Part shown: positions 9,921 to 20,550 of the stretch, piece after piece
How the letters are laid out: each line of letters starts with the position of its first letter
Position numbering within the stretch: position 1 is the first letter of the stretch
NCBI RefSeq assembly: GCF_003991425.1
Contig: NZ_CP034346.1
Coordinates: forward strand, 21,001 to 85,000
Length of the DNA: 64,000 nt
From: Paenibacillus lutimineralis
GTDB lineage: Bacteria > Bacillota > Bacilli > Paenibacillales > Paenibacillaceae
Direction of reading: 5' to 3'
Program-made: the position numbers and the translations under genes
The notes under the pieces: generated by a model
What the model was told of the DNA's origin: nothing
Seen by the model: the letters and a program-made list of their open reading frames with translations, nothing else
The model's database searches: none

Positions 9921-9989
9921 TTCTTCAGTAATCGATTTGGCGATCTCACAAACCATATTTTGCCAAATGTTACCGAAGTTCCATAACCA

Positions 9990-10186
9990 GTCTCGCTGAA
10001 TCTCCGAGTATGGAGAACGGGGGAACCGACCACGGCAATTCATGAGATTATGAATGATTATGCCGTGAAGGATTTCTTTGTAAGGGTCTATGGGGTGAAT
10101 TCGAGGTCATTGCGCCATGAGCGAATGAACTGAGAAAGGGCGACTCTCTACGTCCTAACCCGACAGCTAACCTCGTAGGCGTATCC
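9990..10186 (+). ncRNA. c-di-AMP riboswitch (ydaO/yuaA type)
   Basis: The conserved ydaO blocks appear in order: GCTGAATCTCCGA (9995 on), ACGGGGGAACCG near 10017, TGGGGTGAAT near 10091, AGGGCGACTCT near 10137, then CCCGACAGCTAACCTCGTA at 10159-10177 followed by GGCGTA. This class binds c-di-AMP and usually turns off cell-wall and potassium genes; here it leads into a terminator and yabE. A variable hairpin sits at about 10032-10070. Confidence 0.9.
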
Positions 10187-10230
10187 AGAGAGGCAACAAC
10201 TCGTGCATCTATACATCATTGATTATTCAG

Positions 10231-10281
10231 GAAGCCACGAACAGAGTTCCTCTAACTCTTTCTTTAGGCTTCTTTTGTTTT
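10231..10281 (+). terminator. Riboswitch-associated terminator before yabE
   Basis: GAAGCC (10231-10236) pairs with GGCTTC (10267-10272), with an inner perfect stem AGAGTT (10243-10248)/AACTCT (10254-10259), followed by TTTTGTTTT. It is placed as the expression platform between the c-di-AMP aptamer and yabE. Confidence 0.85.
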
Positions 10282-10456
10282 GAATAAACTTAGTAGGGTC
10301 ATCATACTGTTGTTTACAGGGGGTGGCCAATGCCGAGAGGACTGGGACAGGAATGCGAAGTGCGCTTTATGGCATTTCGTAAAATCGATCTGTAGTCACG
10401 TCAATTTCATGATATGTCGATCTAGACGGCGGGACTATGTAAGGAGGACGGAAGAT

Positions 10457-11593
10457 ATGGGATTTTTCCGTAACCAGGATACCCATGAATCACGCTCATC
10501 CAGCATGTCTTACGCAATGCGGTGGAAGCAAGAACATCTGCGTCAGGTTTTGCTTGTTGGAGTTCTGGCCATTGCAGTAATCACCATCATCCTGATTTGG
10601 TTCTACACACAGAACAGTAAAAAAATATATTTGGTTGTCGATGGAAAGACAGAGTCAATCACCACCAGACATTCCTTGGTCAACAAAGTGCTGGATGAAC
10701 AATCCATCATATTGCAGCCGGGCGATGAAGTGTCCAAATCGTTGTCGAGCGCAATAGAAGATGGGGACCGGATTGAGATTGTTCGGGCCGTTCCCGTCAG
10801 CATCAGCGTGGATGGCACTCATAAGCTGACCTTCACCACGAAGGCCAAAGTAGAGGATGCTATTCAAGAACTAGGCGTAGATGTGAATCAGGAGGATAAA
10901 GTTTCTCCAGGCCTGACTCAGGCCATTACAGCGAACATGGTTATTAATATCGTTCGTGTCAAGAAACATAATATTCAACAACAAGAGACCGTACCATTCA
11001 ATGTCGTCAAGACAAGTGATGATCAGCTGCTGAAGGGTGAAACCAAGGTCGTACAGGAAGGCAGCCAGGGCTTAGTCGTACACAATGTTGAGAAGGTGTA
11101 TGAGGATGGCAAATTCGTGTCGAAGCGTTGGCTTGGCAAAGAGGTCGTTAAGAAGGCCACTCCTAAAGTCATTGCCGTAGGCACGAAGCCGAAGACTGCT
11201 GTGATGTCCGCTAGCATTTCCCGCTCCTCGGATCAGGTGAGCATCAGCGGATTGACTAAGAAGGGCGGAGTCTCGTTCAAATATAAAAAAGTGCTCAAGA
11301 ATGTAACCTTGACTGCCTACTCTGCAGAAGAGGATGGAATCGGCACGAAGACAGCTACAGGAACCCGGGTTAAAGAGGGAAGAACGATCGCTGTTGATAA
11401 GAATGTCGTTCCGTTGGGCTGGTGGGTGTACATTGAGGGCCTCGGATTCCGCAAAGCGGAAGATACCGGCGGCGCTATTAAAGGCAACAAAATGGACGTA
11501 TATTTCGATTCGCTCAAAACAGCAAATCAATTCGGTCGCAAGAAGGGACGGACAGTTTATGTTATCGGCCCAACCAAGCCGGAGCTCAACTAG
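10457..11593 (+). CDS. yabE: YabE: G5 and 3D domain cell-wall protein
   Basis: 378 residues from ATG 10457, behind AAGGAGG; the longer frame from 10280 would start in the terminator. Order: one membrane segment (about 30-50), DUF348-type repeats (about 58-160), a G5 domain (about 160-240, with VKKHNIQQQETVPF at its start) and a C-terminal 3D domain (about 285-375) with conserved Asp residues in AEDTGGAIKGNKMDVYF. Relatives such as YabE and YocH are peptidoglycan hydrolases. The c-di-AMP riboswitch upstream suggests it is switched off at high c-di-AMP, fitting wall homeostasis. Confidence 0.9.
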   Translation: MGFFRNQDTHESRSSSMSYAMRWKQEHLRQVLLVGVLAIAVITIILIWFYTQNSKKIYLVVDGKTESITTRHSLVNKVLDEQSIILQPGDEVSKSLSSAIEDGDRIEIVRAVPVSISVDGTHKLTFTTKAKVEDAIQELGVDVNQEDKVSPGLTQAITANMVINIVRVKKHNIQQQETVPFNVVKTSDDQLLKGETKVVQEGSQGLVVHNVEKVYEDGKFVSKRWLGKEVVKKATPKVIAVGTKPKTAVMSASISRSSDQVSISGLTKKGGVSFKYKKVLKNVTLTAYSAEEDGIGTKTATGTRVKEGRTIAVDKNVVPLGWWVYIEGLGFRKAEDTGGAIKGNKMDVYFDSLKTANQFGRKKGRTVYVIGPTKPELN

Positions 11594-11644
11594 TTGGCTG
11601 CAGAGTTGATAGGTATACCGAAATAGGATAATTATTAGTGGGGG

Positions 11645-11666
11645 TTCAAAAAGTAGACTTTTTGAG
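11645..11666. repeat. Palindrome of the TTCAAAAAGT type
   Basis: TTCAAAAAGT (11645-11654), AG, ACTTTTTGAG (11657-11666): a nearly perfect inverted repeat after yabE, followed by CAACCTC. A related TTTTTTGAACACA is found in the dispersed repeat near 53710. It is not a normal terminator, since no T-run follows. Confidence 0.6.
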
Positions 11667-11701
11667 CAACCTCTATTAGGATGATGAATAAGACAGTGGA
11701 T

Positions 11702-11729
11702 AAGAAGAGGAGTATACCCTCTTCTTTTT
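11702..11729 (+). terminator. Intrinsic terminator after yabE
   Basis: AAGAAGAGG (11702-11710) and CCTCTTCTT (11718-11726) form a perfect 9-bp stem that runs into a T-tract. Confidence 0.88.
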
Positions 11730-11804
11730 GCTTTGCTTATTAAAGCGTATAATTTTCAAGGATATATATGAGATACAACCTCTACATGGAAGGGAAGACC
11801 GTAT

Positions 11805-13246
<1,442 letters not shown>

Positions 13247-13298
13247 CTGTAACCAATCCCTTTATCCGCCCATACGATGGGGGTAGAGGTGATGGATT

Positions 13299-14195
13299 GT
13301 GACGAAATTGGGAGACTTGGTCGTCCGCAAATCCTATGGAGGGGATGTTACCTTCCGAGTGGAGAGAATTGAGCGGAGCGTGGCCATCATAAAAGGAACA
13401 GAATTTCGTCTGCTGGCCGATGCGCCGCTGACGGATTTGTTAGAGGTGGACCCTGGTTCACCTGGAGAGAAGACAGAGCGTGCGCGGATTAAGGCGACCG
13501 AATCACTGCAGCGGCTGCGTCAGGACCGCCAGCAGTTGGCGGAGAGCAATCAGGTTGCGGTCCAGCAGTGGTCTCCTGCGGCACAGGAGCAGGCTTATTT
13601 TGAGGTGCCTGGAAAGGTGCTGCATTTGGATGGGGATGAGAGATACTTACAGAAAAGTCTTGATCTCTACGAGAAGCTTAGGGTGCCTGTGAACGGCTAT
13701 TTTGTAAATGAGTCTGCAATGCCTAGCGTGTTGTACCGGCTGCTGCCAACCGTGAATCCGGATATTGTCGTACTGACAGGACATGATGGGGTACTGAAGA
13801 ACCCTCCATCAAGAGACCTGTACAACTTGACCAGTTACAAAAATTCCAAGCATTTTGTAGAGGCTGTGCGTGTAGCGCGCGAATATGAGCGTAACTTCGA
13901 TACACTGACGATCGTGGCGGGAGCTTGTCAGTCGCATTTTGAGGCCTTGCTGCAGGCAGGAGCCAATTTTGCCAGTTCCCCTGCCCGCGTGTTGATTCAT
14001 GCCCTGGACCCGGTCTATATTGCGGCTAAGGCGTCATTGACATCGATTCGGGATACGATTCATATTACCGATGTGCTCAATCAGACGATCAGCGGCACAC
14101 AGGGAGTTGGGGGAATCGAGACGCGGGGCAGCTACCGGATCGGACTGCCTACACTTAAGGATTTATCGAAATTGAACATTGTTCCGACGATGTAA
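13299..14195 (+). CDS. yabG: Sporulation-specific protease YabG
   Basis: 298 residues from GTG 13299, behind GGGGGTAGAGGTGA. The N-terminus LGDLVVRKSYGGDVTFRV is like YabG (peptidase family U57), which in B. subtilis processes spore-coat proteins late in sporulation. HxGHDG-type and SKHFVEAVRVAR segments are seen in the middle and C-terminal parts. Placed between ksgA and veg, as in B. subtilis. Confidence 0.92.
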   Translation: MTKLGDLVVRKSYGGDVTFRVERIERSVAIIKGTEFRLLADAPLTDLLEVDPGSPGEKTERARIKATESLQRLRQDRQQLAESNQVAVQQWSPAAQEQAYFEVPGKVLHLDGDERYLQKSLDLYEKLRVPVNGYFVNESAMPSVLYRLLPTVNPDIVVLTGHDGVLKNPPSRDLYNLTSYKNSKHFVEAVRVAREYERNFDTLTIVAGACQSHFEALLQAGANFASSPARVLIHALDPVYIAAKASLTSIRDTIHITDVLNQTISGTQGVGGIETRGSYRIGLPTLKDLSKLNIVPTM

Positions 14196-14229
14196 ATCGA
14201 GCTTTTCAGAAAGTGTCGAAAAAAAATCG

Positions 14230-14301
14230 TTGACAAGATTTTTTTCATGCTGATATAATTATTTATTTAATTTGACAATTGTGCACCCCTTCATGTATAA
14301 T
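14230..14301 (+). promoter_or_regulatory. veg: Two tandem sigma-A promoters for veg
   Basis: P1: TTGACA (14230-14235), 18-bp spacer, TATAAT (14254-14259). P2: TTGACA (14272-14277), 18-bp spacer, TATAAT (14296-14301). Both hexamers are perfect. A TGTCGAA Spo0A-like box lies just upstream at 14214-14220. The B. subtilis veg promoter is also known to be very strong. Confidence 0.92.
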
Positions 14302-14329
14302 GGACAAAGAAGGAAGGTGGTCACAGGCC

Positions 14330-14605
14330 ATGGCTAAAAATGCACTATCAGAAATTAAAAATAGTCTGGAAGCTCACGTTGGTCAGAAAATCATGCTGCG
14401 GGCAAACGGTGGTCGCCGAAAGACTGTCGAACGTACAGGAGTATTAGAGGAGACTTATCCTTCAGTCTTTATCGTTAAGCTTGATCAAGATCAACAAAGC
14501 TTCAAGCGTGTGTCCTATAGTTATGCCGATATACTGACCGAATCCGTTGAAGTTATGGTGTATAACGATGACAACGGAATGGGGCTTTCGTATATTAAAC
14601 CGTGA
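14330..14605 (+). CDS. veg: Veg protein
   Basis: 91 residues from ATG 14330, behind AAGGAAGGTGG; the frame upstream runs through promoter P2 and cannot be translated from there. [13 protein letters not shown] near residue 24 and [12 protein letters not shown] near 43 closely match B. subtilis Veg, reported to affect biofilm formation and spore germination. A terminator follows at once, so it forms a single-gene transcript from two strong promoters. Confidence 0.93.
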   Translation: MAKNALSEIKNSLEAHVGQKIMLRANGGRRKTVERTGVLEETYPSVFIVKLDQDQQSFKRVSYSYADILTESVEVMVYNDDNGMGLSYIKP

Positions 14606-14625
14606 ACATCATGATATGACAGTAG

Positions 14626-14658
14626 GCGATCTTTGCATTTTGCGAAGGTCGCTTTTTT
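14626..14658 (+). terminator. Intrinsic terminator after veg
   Basis: GCGATCTTTGC (14626-14636) pairs with GCGAAGGTCGC (14642-14652), two G-U pairs, followed by TTTTTT. Confidence 0.9.
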
Positions 14659-14718
14659 CATGACAACTTTATGACCAAAATGTACATATACCCTAGACGT
14701 TATTTTGATCTTGTGATC

Positions 14719-14748
14719 GTATGAAGTGGTGCCGAATGTAGCATACTA
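14719..14748 (+). promoter_or_regulatory. sspF: Sigma-G-type promoter for sspF
   Basis: GTATG at 14719-14723 fits a forespore -35, and CATACTA at 14742-14748 is the sigma-G/F -10 core, with an 18-base spacer. It lies about 55 bases before the SASP gene, a known class of sigma-G target. Confidence 0.65.
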
Positions 14749-14804
14749 CGGATGTTTCTTATTGAATTCGCACTTTATCTTAGGATTAAAAGGGGGAAGT
14801 GGCT

Positions 14805-14987
14805 ATGGCACGCAGACGGCGCAGTGTGATGTCGGAGGAGCTGAAGGTGGAGCTCGCCAAAGAGCTTGGATTCTACAATACGGTGCAGCAGCAAGGCTGG
14901 GGAGGCATTCGAGCCAAGGATGCAGGAAATATGGTCAAAAGAGCGATAGAAATGGCAGAACGGGCCGCCGCAAAGAATTCACAATAA
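14805..14987 (+). CDS. sspF: Small acid-soluble spore protein, alpha/beta type SspF
   Basis: 60 residues. Contains [16 protein letters not shown] and [19 protein letters not shown], which match SspF, a DNA-binding spore protein. ATG 14805 is chosen because AGGGGG lies 8 bases upstream; the GTG at 14799 is too close to it. Flanked by a sigma-G-type promoter and a terminator, so it is monocistronic, forespore-specific by inference. Confidence 0.93.
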   Translation: MARRRRSVMSEELKVELAKELGFYNTVQQQGWGGIRAKDAGNMVKRAIEMAERAAAKNSQ

Positions 14988-15002
14988 TGACTGCACATAA
15001 TT

Positions 15003-15034
15003 AGGCTTCTCCAGAGGGGGAAGCCTTGTTTTTG
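15003..15034 (+). terminator. Intrinsic terminator after sspF
   Basis: AGGCTTC (15003-15009) pairs with GAAGCCT (15020-15026), followed by TGTTTTTG. Confidence 0.82.
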
Positions 15035-15203
15035 TATCAGGATAAAGTAATATAGAGAAGGCAGGTTTTGTCTTTTCGTTACATAGACGGAATGGATGGA
15101 TTTTTTATAAAATAGGTATAGTGAACCCATTATGGATTACTACGAATTCAGAATAACAGCTATGAAATCTTAGTGAATGGATATTTGAGGACAGGTGAAC
15201 GCC

Positions 15204-16058
15204 TTGAAAATTTATGAGAAAGCACCGGCAAAAATAAATTTGATGCTTGATGTGCTATATAAACGGCCTGATAGGTACCATGAGGTCGAAATGATCATGA
15301 CGATGGTTGATTTGGCGGATCGTCTGGAAATGAGCGAGCTTCCCCGCGACACGATTATTATATCGAGTCAGGCGGGTTATATTCCGTTGGATGAGAAGAA
15401 TCTGGCCTTTAAGGCAGCTAAGCTGATTAAGGAGCGTTACAAGGTTCCAAGCGGTGTCTATATCCATTTGGACAAGAAGATTCCTGTGGCAGCGGGATTA
15501 GCTGGTGGCAGCAGCGATGCGGCGGCAACACTGCGCGGCCTAAACCGCCTCTGGAAGCTCGGCATTTCGGATGCAGAGCTAATGGAGCTTGGTGCAGAGC
15601 TCGGCTCGGATGTGCCGTTCTGTGTTACAGGAGGGACAGCACTAGCTACAGGCCGGGGGGAGAAGCTAACTCCTGTAGCTAATCCGCCGCAATGCTGGGT
15701 CATTCTAGCCAAGCTGCCGATCAATGTATCGACTGAGGAGGTCTATGGCCGATTCCGCAGTGATCGGATTACGAAGCATCCTTCGGCCAGCCGAATGATC
15801 CAGGCGCTTGATAGCGGCTCTTTCCACGGAATGTGTCAAGAGCTTGGCAATGTGCTTGAGGAAGTGACGCTGCAAATGCATCCAGAGGTGGCTCATCTCA
15901 AAGAGACGATGCTGCGTCTTGGAGCGGATGGCGTGTTGATGTCGGGCAGCGGCCCGACGGTCTTCGGACTTGTGTCCAAGGAGTCGAAGGTACCGCGGAT
16001 TTACAACGGATTGAGGGGCTTCTGCAAAGAAGTGTATGCCGTTCGTCTATTGACTTAA
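15204..16058 (+). CDS. ispE: 4-diphosphocytidyl-2-C-methyl-D-erythritol kinase
   Basis: 284 residues. GHMP kinase of the MEP isoprenoid pathway. The start [16 protein letters not shown] and the ATP loop [18 protein letters not shown] (about 94-111) are characteristic, and SGSGPTVFG near 252 is the third GHMP motif. TTG 15204 is preferred because AGGTGA is 5 bases upstream and the N-terminus then fits the family; GTG 15195 is the alternative and would add three residues. Confidence 0.94.
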   Translation: MKIYEKAPAKINLMLDVLYKRPDRYHEVEMIMTMVDLADRLEMSELPRDTIIISSQAGYIPLDEKNLAFKAAKLIKERYKVPSGVYIHLDKKIPVAAGLAGGSSDAAATLRGLNRLWKLGISDAELMELGAELGSDVPFCVTGGTALATGRGEKLTPVANPPQCWVILAKLPINVSTEEVYGRFRSDRITKHPSASRMIQALDSGSFHGMCQELGNVLEEVTLQMHPEVAHLKETMLRLGADGVLMSGSGPTVFGLVSKESKVPRIYNGLRGFCKEVYAVRLLT

Positions 16059-16133
16059 TAAGTAAAGATTGTACAAAACCGTACGAAAATGTTATATTTT
16101 CATTAAAATATTCGGATTTAGCGAGGGGTCTTC

Positions 16134-16961
16134 GTGAAAAAATTGAAAAGAAGCGCTCGATTAGTTGAAATGACCCAATATCTGTTATCCCGTCCGCATC
16201 ATCTGATACCTCTGACAACGTTCGCGCAGCGGTATGGCGCGGCTAAGTCCTCAATTAGTGAGGATTTGGCAATTATCAAAGAGGTGTTCGAGGATGAGGG
16301 GATCGGCGAACTGCAGACGCTGGCAGGCGCTGCCGGCGGGGTCAAGTATATTCCCAAGGTAGGCAAGGAGCAGGCTCTTGTATTTATCAATGAGCTGTGT
16401 GAGAAATTGTCTCAGCCTGACCGCATTCTTCCTGGGGGCTATCTATACATGTCGGACTTGCTGGGACAGCCAGCATTGATGAACGAGGCAGGGAAGCTGT
16501 TCGCGACCGCTTTTGCCCATGTAGACATTGATTGCATTATGACCGTTGAGACGAAGGGGATTCCGTTGGCTTATGCAACCGGTGCCGAATTGAACCTGCC
16601 TGTTGTACTCGTACGTAGGGACCATCAGGTGACGGAAGGGTCGGCGGTAAGTATTAACTATGTATCGGGTTCACATAAAAGCCTGCATACGATGACGTTG
16701 TCCCGTCGTGCACTCAGGGAGAAATCCAGAGTGTTGATCGTCGATGACTTCATGAAGGCTGGCGGCACGATTCAAGGGATGGTCGATTTGCTTGCCGAGT
16801 TCGATGCGACTGTCGCTGGAGTCGGGGTCCTAGTAGAATCTGGAGAAGTTGAATCAGAACAGCGTCTTCTTCAGGATTATGTGTCCTTGGCCACATTACG
16901 TACTGTGGATGCGAAGGGAAAGGAAATATCAGTCACCCATGGTAATTATTTCAATAAGTGA
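16134..16961 (+). CDS. purR: Purine operon repressor PurR
   Basis: 275 residues. N-terminal winged-helix domain (about 1-75, with KKLKRSARLVEMTQYLL) and a C-terminal phosphoribosyltransferase-like domain that senses PRPP; the PRPP loop VLIVDDFMKAGGTI is at about 201-214. In B. subtilis PurR represses purine biosynthesis genes. GTG start behind GCGAGGGG. Same position after ispE as in B. subtilis. Confidence 0.95.
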   Translation: MKKLKRSARLVEMTQYLLSRPHHLIPLTTFAQRYGAAKSSISEDLAIIKEVFEDEGIGELQTLAGAAGGVKYIPKVGKEQALVFINELCEKLSQPDRILPGGYLYMSDLLGQPALMNEAGKLFATAFAHVDIDCIMTVETKGIPLAYATGAELNLPVVLVRRDHQVTEGSAVSINYVSGSHKSLHTMTLSRRALREKSRVLIVDDFMKAGGTIQGMVDLLAEFDATVAGVGVLVESGEVESEQRLLQDYVSLATLRTVDAKGKEISVTHGNYFNK

Positions 16962-17017
16962 TTTAAGCCAAAAATTAGTCGATTTCCTGTAAAAACTACC
17001 GGAATTATGGCGAATTG

Positions 17018-17024
17018 TGTCGAA
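17018..17024 (+). promoter_or_regulatory. spoVG: Spo0A-box-like site upstream of spoVG
   Basis: TGTCGAA at 17018-17024, about 65 bases before the sigma-H -35. The stretch 17040-17080 is AT-rich, as expected of an AbrB-bound region, but no firm AbrB site can be read. Confidence 0.35.
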
Positions 17025-17081
17025 TAGCACATTATTCCAAAAAAATTCTTGAATTTAGCCTATTTTATTCACGAAAAAAAA

Positions 17082-17106
17082 AGGATTTCCGTTTGCTATG
17101 TGGAAT
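17082..17106 (+). promoter_or_regulatory. spoVG: Sigma-H promoter for spoVG
   Basis: AGGATTT at 17082-17088, 11 bases, then GTGGAAT at 17100-17106. Both agree with the sigma-H consensus (AGGAWWT, 11-12 bases, RnnGAAT), and spoVG is the classic sigma-H target in B. subtilis. Confidence 0.88.
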
Positions 17107-17146
17107 ATTACACCAAGTCTCTGATGGAAAAAGGTGGTGAACACAT

Positions 17147-17431
17147 ATGCAAATTACGGATGTAAGACTCCGCCGAGTCAGCTCTGAGGGCAGAATGAAG
17201 GCGATTGCATCCATTACCATCGATAACGAATTTGTTGTTCATGACATTCGTGTAATTGACGGTAACAACGGGATGTTCGTAGCTATGCCTAGTAAGCGCA
17301 CACCGGACGGGGAATTCCGGGACATCGCGCATCCGATCTCTTCGGGTACTCGCGAGAAAATTCAGAACGCAGTTCTCGCAGAATACGAGCGCGCAGCTGA
17401 ACAAGAGGAAGTTATTGAAGAAGGGGCTTAA
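17147..17431 (+). CDS. spoVG: SpoVG, RNA-binding regulator
   Basis: 94 residues. Starts [20 protein letters not shown], as in SpoVG, and has [21 protein letters not shown] near 27-47, the conserved core. SpoVG is needed for normal septum/cortex development and binds nucleic acid. AAAGGTGGTG lies upstream. Driven by the sigma-H promoter at 17082 and ended by a strong terminator. Confidence 0.96.
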   Translation: MQITDVRLRRVSSEGRMKAIASITIDNEFVVHDIRVIDGNNGMFVAMPSKRTPDGEFRDIAHPISSGTREKIQNAVLAEYERAAEQEEVIEEGA

Positions 17432-17467
17432 GTTTTTTGTATTATCGTAACTAATTGGGGTTCGAGG

Positions 17468-17505
17468 AAAAGAGAGCCATGCCCATGGCTCTCTTTTCTT
17501 TTTGC
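17468..17505 (+). terminator. Intrinsic terminator after spoVG
   Basis: AAAAGAGAGCCATG (17468-17481) pairs with CATGGCTCTCTTTT (17484-17497), a perfect long stem, followed by CTTTTTG. Confidence 0.92.
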
Positions 17506-17555
17506 CTTAAATGAGATATAGTCAGTAATGAGTTCAATTGAAGGAGGCCGGGGCC

Positions 17556-18965
17556 TTGAAAAGATTTGCGATTATTCTTGCTGCAGGACAGGGGAAACGC
17601 ATGAAGTCGAAGCTCTATAAAGTGCTTCACCCCGTTTGCGGTAAGCCGATGGTCGGACATGTCTTGGATACGGTGAAGAAGGTCCAATGTGAACGCAGTA
17701 TTGTCGTTGTTGGCCATGGTGCGGAGGCTGTACAGTCTTATCTTGGCACCTCAGCGGAATATGTACTGCAAGAGAAGCAACTAGGGACTGGTCACGCCGT
17801 CAAGCAAGTCAAACAGCTACTTGGCCAAGAGAATGGGACGACGATCGTTATCTGTGGAGACACTCCGTTAGTCACCGAGGAATCGCTGGAAGCGATGCTC
17901 CGGCTTCATGAGAAGAATGGTGCGGCGGCTACAATTCTTACTGCCGAGGTGGATCGTCCGCAAGGTTATGGACGGGTTATCCGGGGCGAGAATGGCTCTG
18001 TGAAGCGAATTGTCGAGCAGAAGGATTGTTCTCCTGAAGAAAATGCGGTAAAGGAAATCAATACCGGCACTTATTGTTTTGATAATGCGAAGTTATTTTC
18101 CGCTCTGGAGAAAGTGACAAATAACAATACTCAACAGGAGTATTATTTAACGGATGTCATAGGAATCCTGGTTCAAGAAGGCGATGTTGTTGAAGGTTAC
18201 AGAACGGACGATTATACCGAGTCTATCGGTGTTAATGATCGTATCGCTCTCTCTGAAGCGGAGACGCTTATGCGAGCTCGCATTGCCCGTAAGCATATGT
18301 TGAACGGTGTTACGATTATAGATCCGGGCTCTACGTATATTGGAGCCGATGTTACGATCGGAGCGGATACCGTTATTTTGCCGGGATGTTCTATATATGG
18401 ACAGACGGTTATCGGAGAGGATTGTGTGATTGGTCCCTCTTCTGATATCGAGGACTGTCACATTCTTGACGGTGCAAAGGTCAAACATTCGGTGCTGAGC
18501 CAGACAGAAGTTGGCAAGGATACGACCGTAGGGCCGTTTGCTTATTTGCGTCCAGGAACTAAGTTGGGTAATCATGTGAAGGTTGGCGATTTTGTAGAGA
18601 TCAAGAATGCCTCGATGGATGATGGCTCGAAAGTCTCTCATCTTAGCTATATCGGCGATGCCAAGGTAGGCAAGAACGTCAACTTTGGTTGCGGCGCGAT
18701 TACTGTCAACTATGATGGATATAATAAGTCTATTACTGAGATCGAAGATGATGCCTTTATCGGCAGTAATGTCAATCTGATAGCGCCGGTGAAAATCGGC
18801 AAGGGTGCCTATGTTGTAGCTGGCTCAACGATCACGAATGCCGTGCCGGATAATGATCTGGCTATTGCGCGGATTCGTCAGGAGAATAAGCCAGGTTATG
18901 CAGAGAAGATTCGCGCCCGGGCCAAAGCAAGAAAGCAAAGAGAACAAGAAGAATCAAGAGAATAG
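17556..18965 (+). CDS. glmU: Bifunctional GlmU: glucosamine-1-phosphate acetyltransferase / N-acetylglucosamine-1-phosphate uridyltransferase
   Basis: 469 residues. Makes UDP-GlcNAc for peptidoglycan. The N-terminal pyrophosphorylase domain has [18 protein letters not shown] (8-25) and CGDTPL near 102; the C-terminal left-handed beta-helix has hexapeptide repeats from about 255, with YIGDAKVG and [15 protein letters not shown] near 365-390. TTG 17556 is chosen because AAGGAGG is 8 bases upstream; the TTG at 17538 lacks such a site. Confidence 0.95.
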   Translation: MKRFAIILAAGQGKRMKSKLYKVLHPVCGKPMVGHVLDTVKKVQCERSIVVVGHGAEAVQSYLGTSAEYVLQEKQLGTGHAVKQVKQLLGQENGTTIVICGDTPLVTEESLEAMLRLHEKNGAAATILTAEVDRPQGYGRVIRGENGSVKRIVEQKDCSPEENAVKEINTGTYCFDNAKLFSALEKVTNNNTQQEYYLTDVIGILVQEGDVVEGYRTDDYTESIGVNDRIALSEAETLMRARIARKHMLNGVTIIDPGSTYIGADVTIGADTVILPGCSIYGQTVIGEDCVIGPSSDIEDCHILDGAKVKHSVLSQTEVGKDTTVGPFAYLRPGTKLGNHVKVGDFVEIKNASMDDGSKVSHLSYIGDAKVGKNVNFGCGAITVNYDGYNKSITEIEDDAFIGSNVNLIAPVKIGKGAYVVAGSTITNAVPDNDLAIARIRQENKPGYAEKIRARAKARKQREQEESRE

Positions 18966-19106
18966 CAGTAATGCCTAGGCAATGGAAGAAGTAGTATGAA
19001 TCGAAGTTTCAGGTTTTTCAGGATGCAGTGATCATATTAATGACGGGGATAGTTTGAGACATCTATAATCTATTCTATCTACACAGCACGGAGGGTATTA
19101 AATTTT

Positions 19107-20060
19107 ATGACTTATTGTGATTCTAAACTGAAGATATTCACTTGTAACTCCAATCCGAAATTAGCGCATCAAATCGCCGATTATATTGGAATCCCGATGG
19201 GGGACTCGGAGACGACTAGCTTCAGTGACGGTGAGATTCAAGTCAAATTGTCTGAAAGCGTACGCGGCTGCCATGTATATATTGTGCAGTCTACTTGCGC
19301 TCCTGTTAATGACAATCTGATGGAGCTGCTCGTTATGGTGGATGCTTTGAAACGTGCTTCAGCTAAGAGCATTAATGTAGTTATTCCGTACTACGGATAT
19401 GCGCGCCAGGACCGCAAGGCGCGTTCGCGCGATCCAATTACGGCCAAGCTGGTAGCTAATCTGATTGAGAAAGCAGGTGCCCACCGCGTCATTACGATGG
19501 ACCTGCATGCCATGCAGATTCAAGGCTTCTTCGATATACCAGTGGATCATATGCTGGGTGTACCAATCCTGGCTCAATATTTCCGTTCGAAGAATATTCA
19601 GAACCCGGTTGTCGTATCTCCTGACCACGGTGGTGTAGTTCGTGCCCGTAAGCTGGCCGACTTCTTGAACGCCCCGCTCGCGATTATCGACAAGCGTCGT
19701 CCGGAACCTAACGTAAGTGAAGTTATGAACATCATCGGGAATATTGAAGGAAAGACCGCTATTCTCGTCGACGATATCATTGATACCGCAGGCACAATCG
19801 TGCTGGGGGCCAACGCGCTGAAGGAAGGCGGCGTAGAGGAAGTCTATGCTTGCTGTACACACCCTGTGCTGTCCGGTCCAGCGATGGAGCGGCTTGAGAA
19901 TTCTCCGCTCAAAGAAGTTATCGTGACGGATACGATTCCAATTACGCATCCTAATCCTACTAGCAAGTTGAAGGTTCTATCTGTAGCCCCTCTCATGGGC
20001 GAAGCTATTATTCGTGTACATGAGGAGCTGTCGATTAGTAAGTTGTTTGAAATAGAATAA
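19107..20060 (+). CDS. prs: Ribose-phosphate pyrophosphokinase
   Basis: 317 residues, usual length. Makes PRPP from ribose 5-phosphate and ATP. Shows [16 protein letters not shown] near 33-48, the [10 protein letters not shown] flexible ATP loop near 94-103, and the PRPP loop [11 protein letters not shown] near 218-228. CGGAGGG precedes ATG 19107. The next gene in B. subtilis is ctc; here it is replaced by a repeat array. Confidence 0.96.
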   Translation: MTYCDSKLKIFTCNSNPKLAHQIADYIGIPMGDSETTSFSDGEIQVKLSESVRGCHVYIVQSTCAPVNDNLMELLVMVDALKRASAKSINVVIPYYGYARQDRKARSRDPITAKLVANLIEKAGAHRVITMDLHAMQIQGFFDIPVDHMLGVPILAQYFRSKNIQNPVVVSPDHGGVVRARKLADFLNAPLAIIDKRRPEPNVSEVMNIIGNIEGKTAILVDDIIDTAGTIVLGANALKEGGVEEVYACCTHPVLSGPAMERLENSPLKEVIVTDTIPITHPNPTSKLKVLSVAPLMGEAIIRVHEELSISKLFEIE

Positions 20061-20079
20061 GGTACTCAACCCTCCCAAA

Positions 20080-20102
20080 CCCTCCCTTACCATAAGGGAG
20101 GG
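20080..20102 (+). other. Perfect hairpin after prs
   Basis: CCCTCCCTTA (20080-20089) and TAAGGGAGGG (20093-20102) form a 10-bp stem with a 3-base loop; a second short stem AGGGC/GCCCT follows at 20109-20123. No T-run follows, so it may end the prs transcript only weakly or protect its 3' end. Confidence 0.5.
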
Positions 20103-20550
20103 CTCCAAAGGGCTTGCTGCCCTCTGGACTCCTGCATATGGATAAACGTTGGAGGCAGAGAGGTGCTCCTGCGACTATCCCCCTTCCAGGGGGGAGGCGC
20201 TAGGGGCTTTTGTTGCATGGAACGCTTTTCCCCCTTCGGGTACGTCTTACTTTGGGAGCATCTGGGTTACCTGCAAACAGGCTGGGGAGATGTGCTGCTT
20301 TCGGCTCGCCTGGGTGACGGCGAGGTTGGGGCCGCTTTTCACCCCTACGGGGTACGCTCTACTATTGGCGGTGGTAAGAGGAGTGAAGAGTGGACTTTGG
20401 TGCTTTTTGACTGCTACTTGGTTCGAAGGAGGGCGCTGTTTATTCAGAATGCGCTGGGTTTGTGCGAGGAGTCGCTGTTCCTTCGGAATGCGCTAAGGTT
20501 TGAGCAGGGATTATAATATGAACTGGAAGAAGCACCGTGGAGGAATCCAA
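20103..20550. other. Non-coding GC-rich stretch with degenerate hairpin units
   Basis: Two overlapping open frames cover part of this stretch but neither resembles a known protein and both seem spurious. I see eroded copies of the hairpin unit found downstream: CCCCCTTCGGG near 20230, CACCCCTACGGGGTACGCTC near 20340 and GTTCCTTCGGAATGCGC near 20468. The last keeps pairing by a C-G to T-A exchange relative to the main unit. Confidence 0.5.

Noticed and set aside
9822..10043. Minus-strand 73-codon frame upstream of yabE
   Set aside because: Overlaps the riboswitch and has no support.
10280..10456. N-terminal extension of yabE
   Set aside because: It would start within the terminator T-run; ATG 10457 has AAGGAGG.
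20149..20516. Two overlapping frames of 115 and 117 codons after prs
   Set aside because: No known family, odd Trp/Cys/Arg-rich composition, both frames open over the same GC-rich repeat-like DNA.
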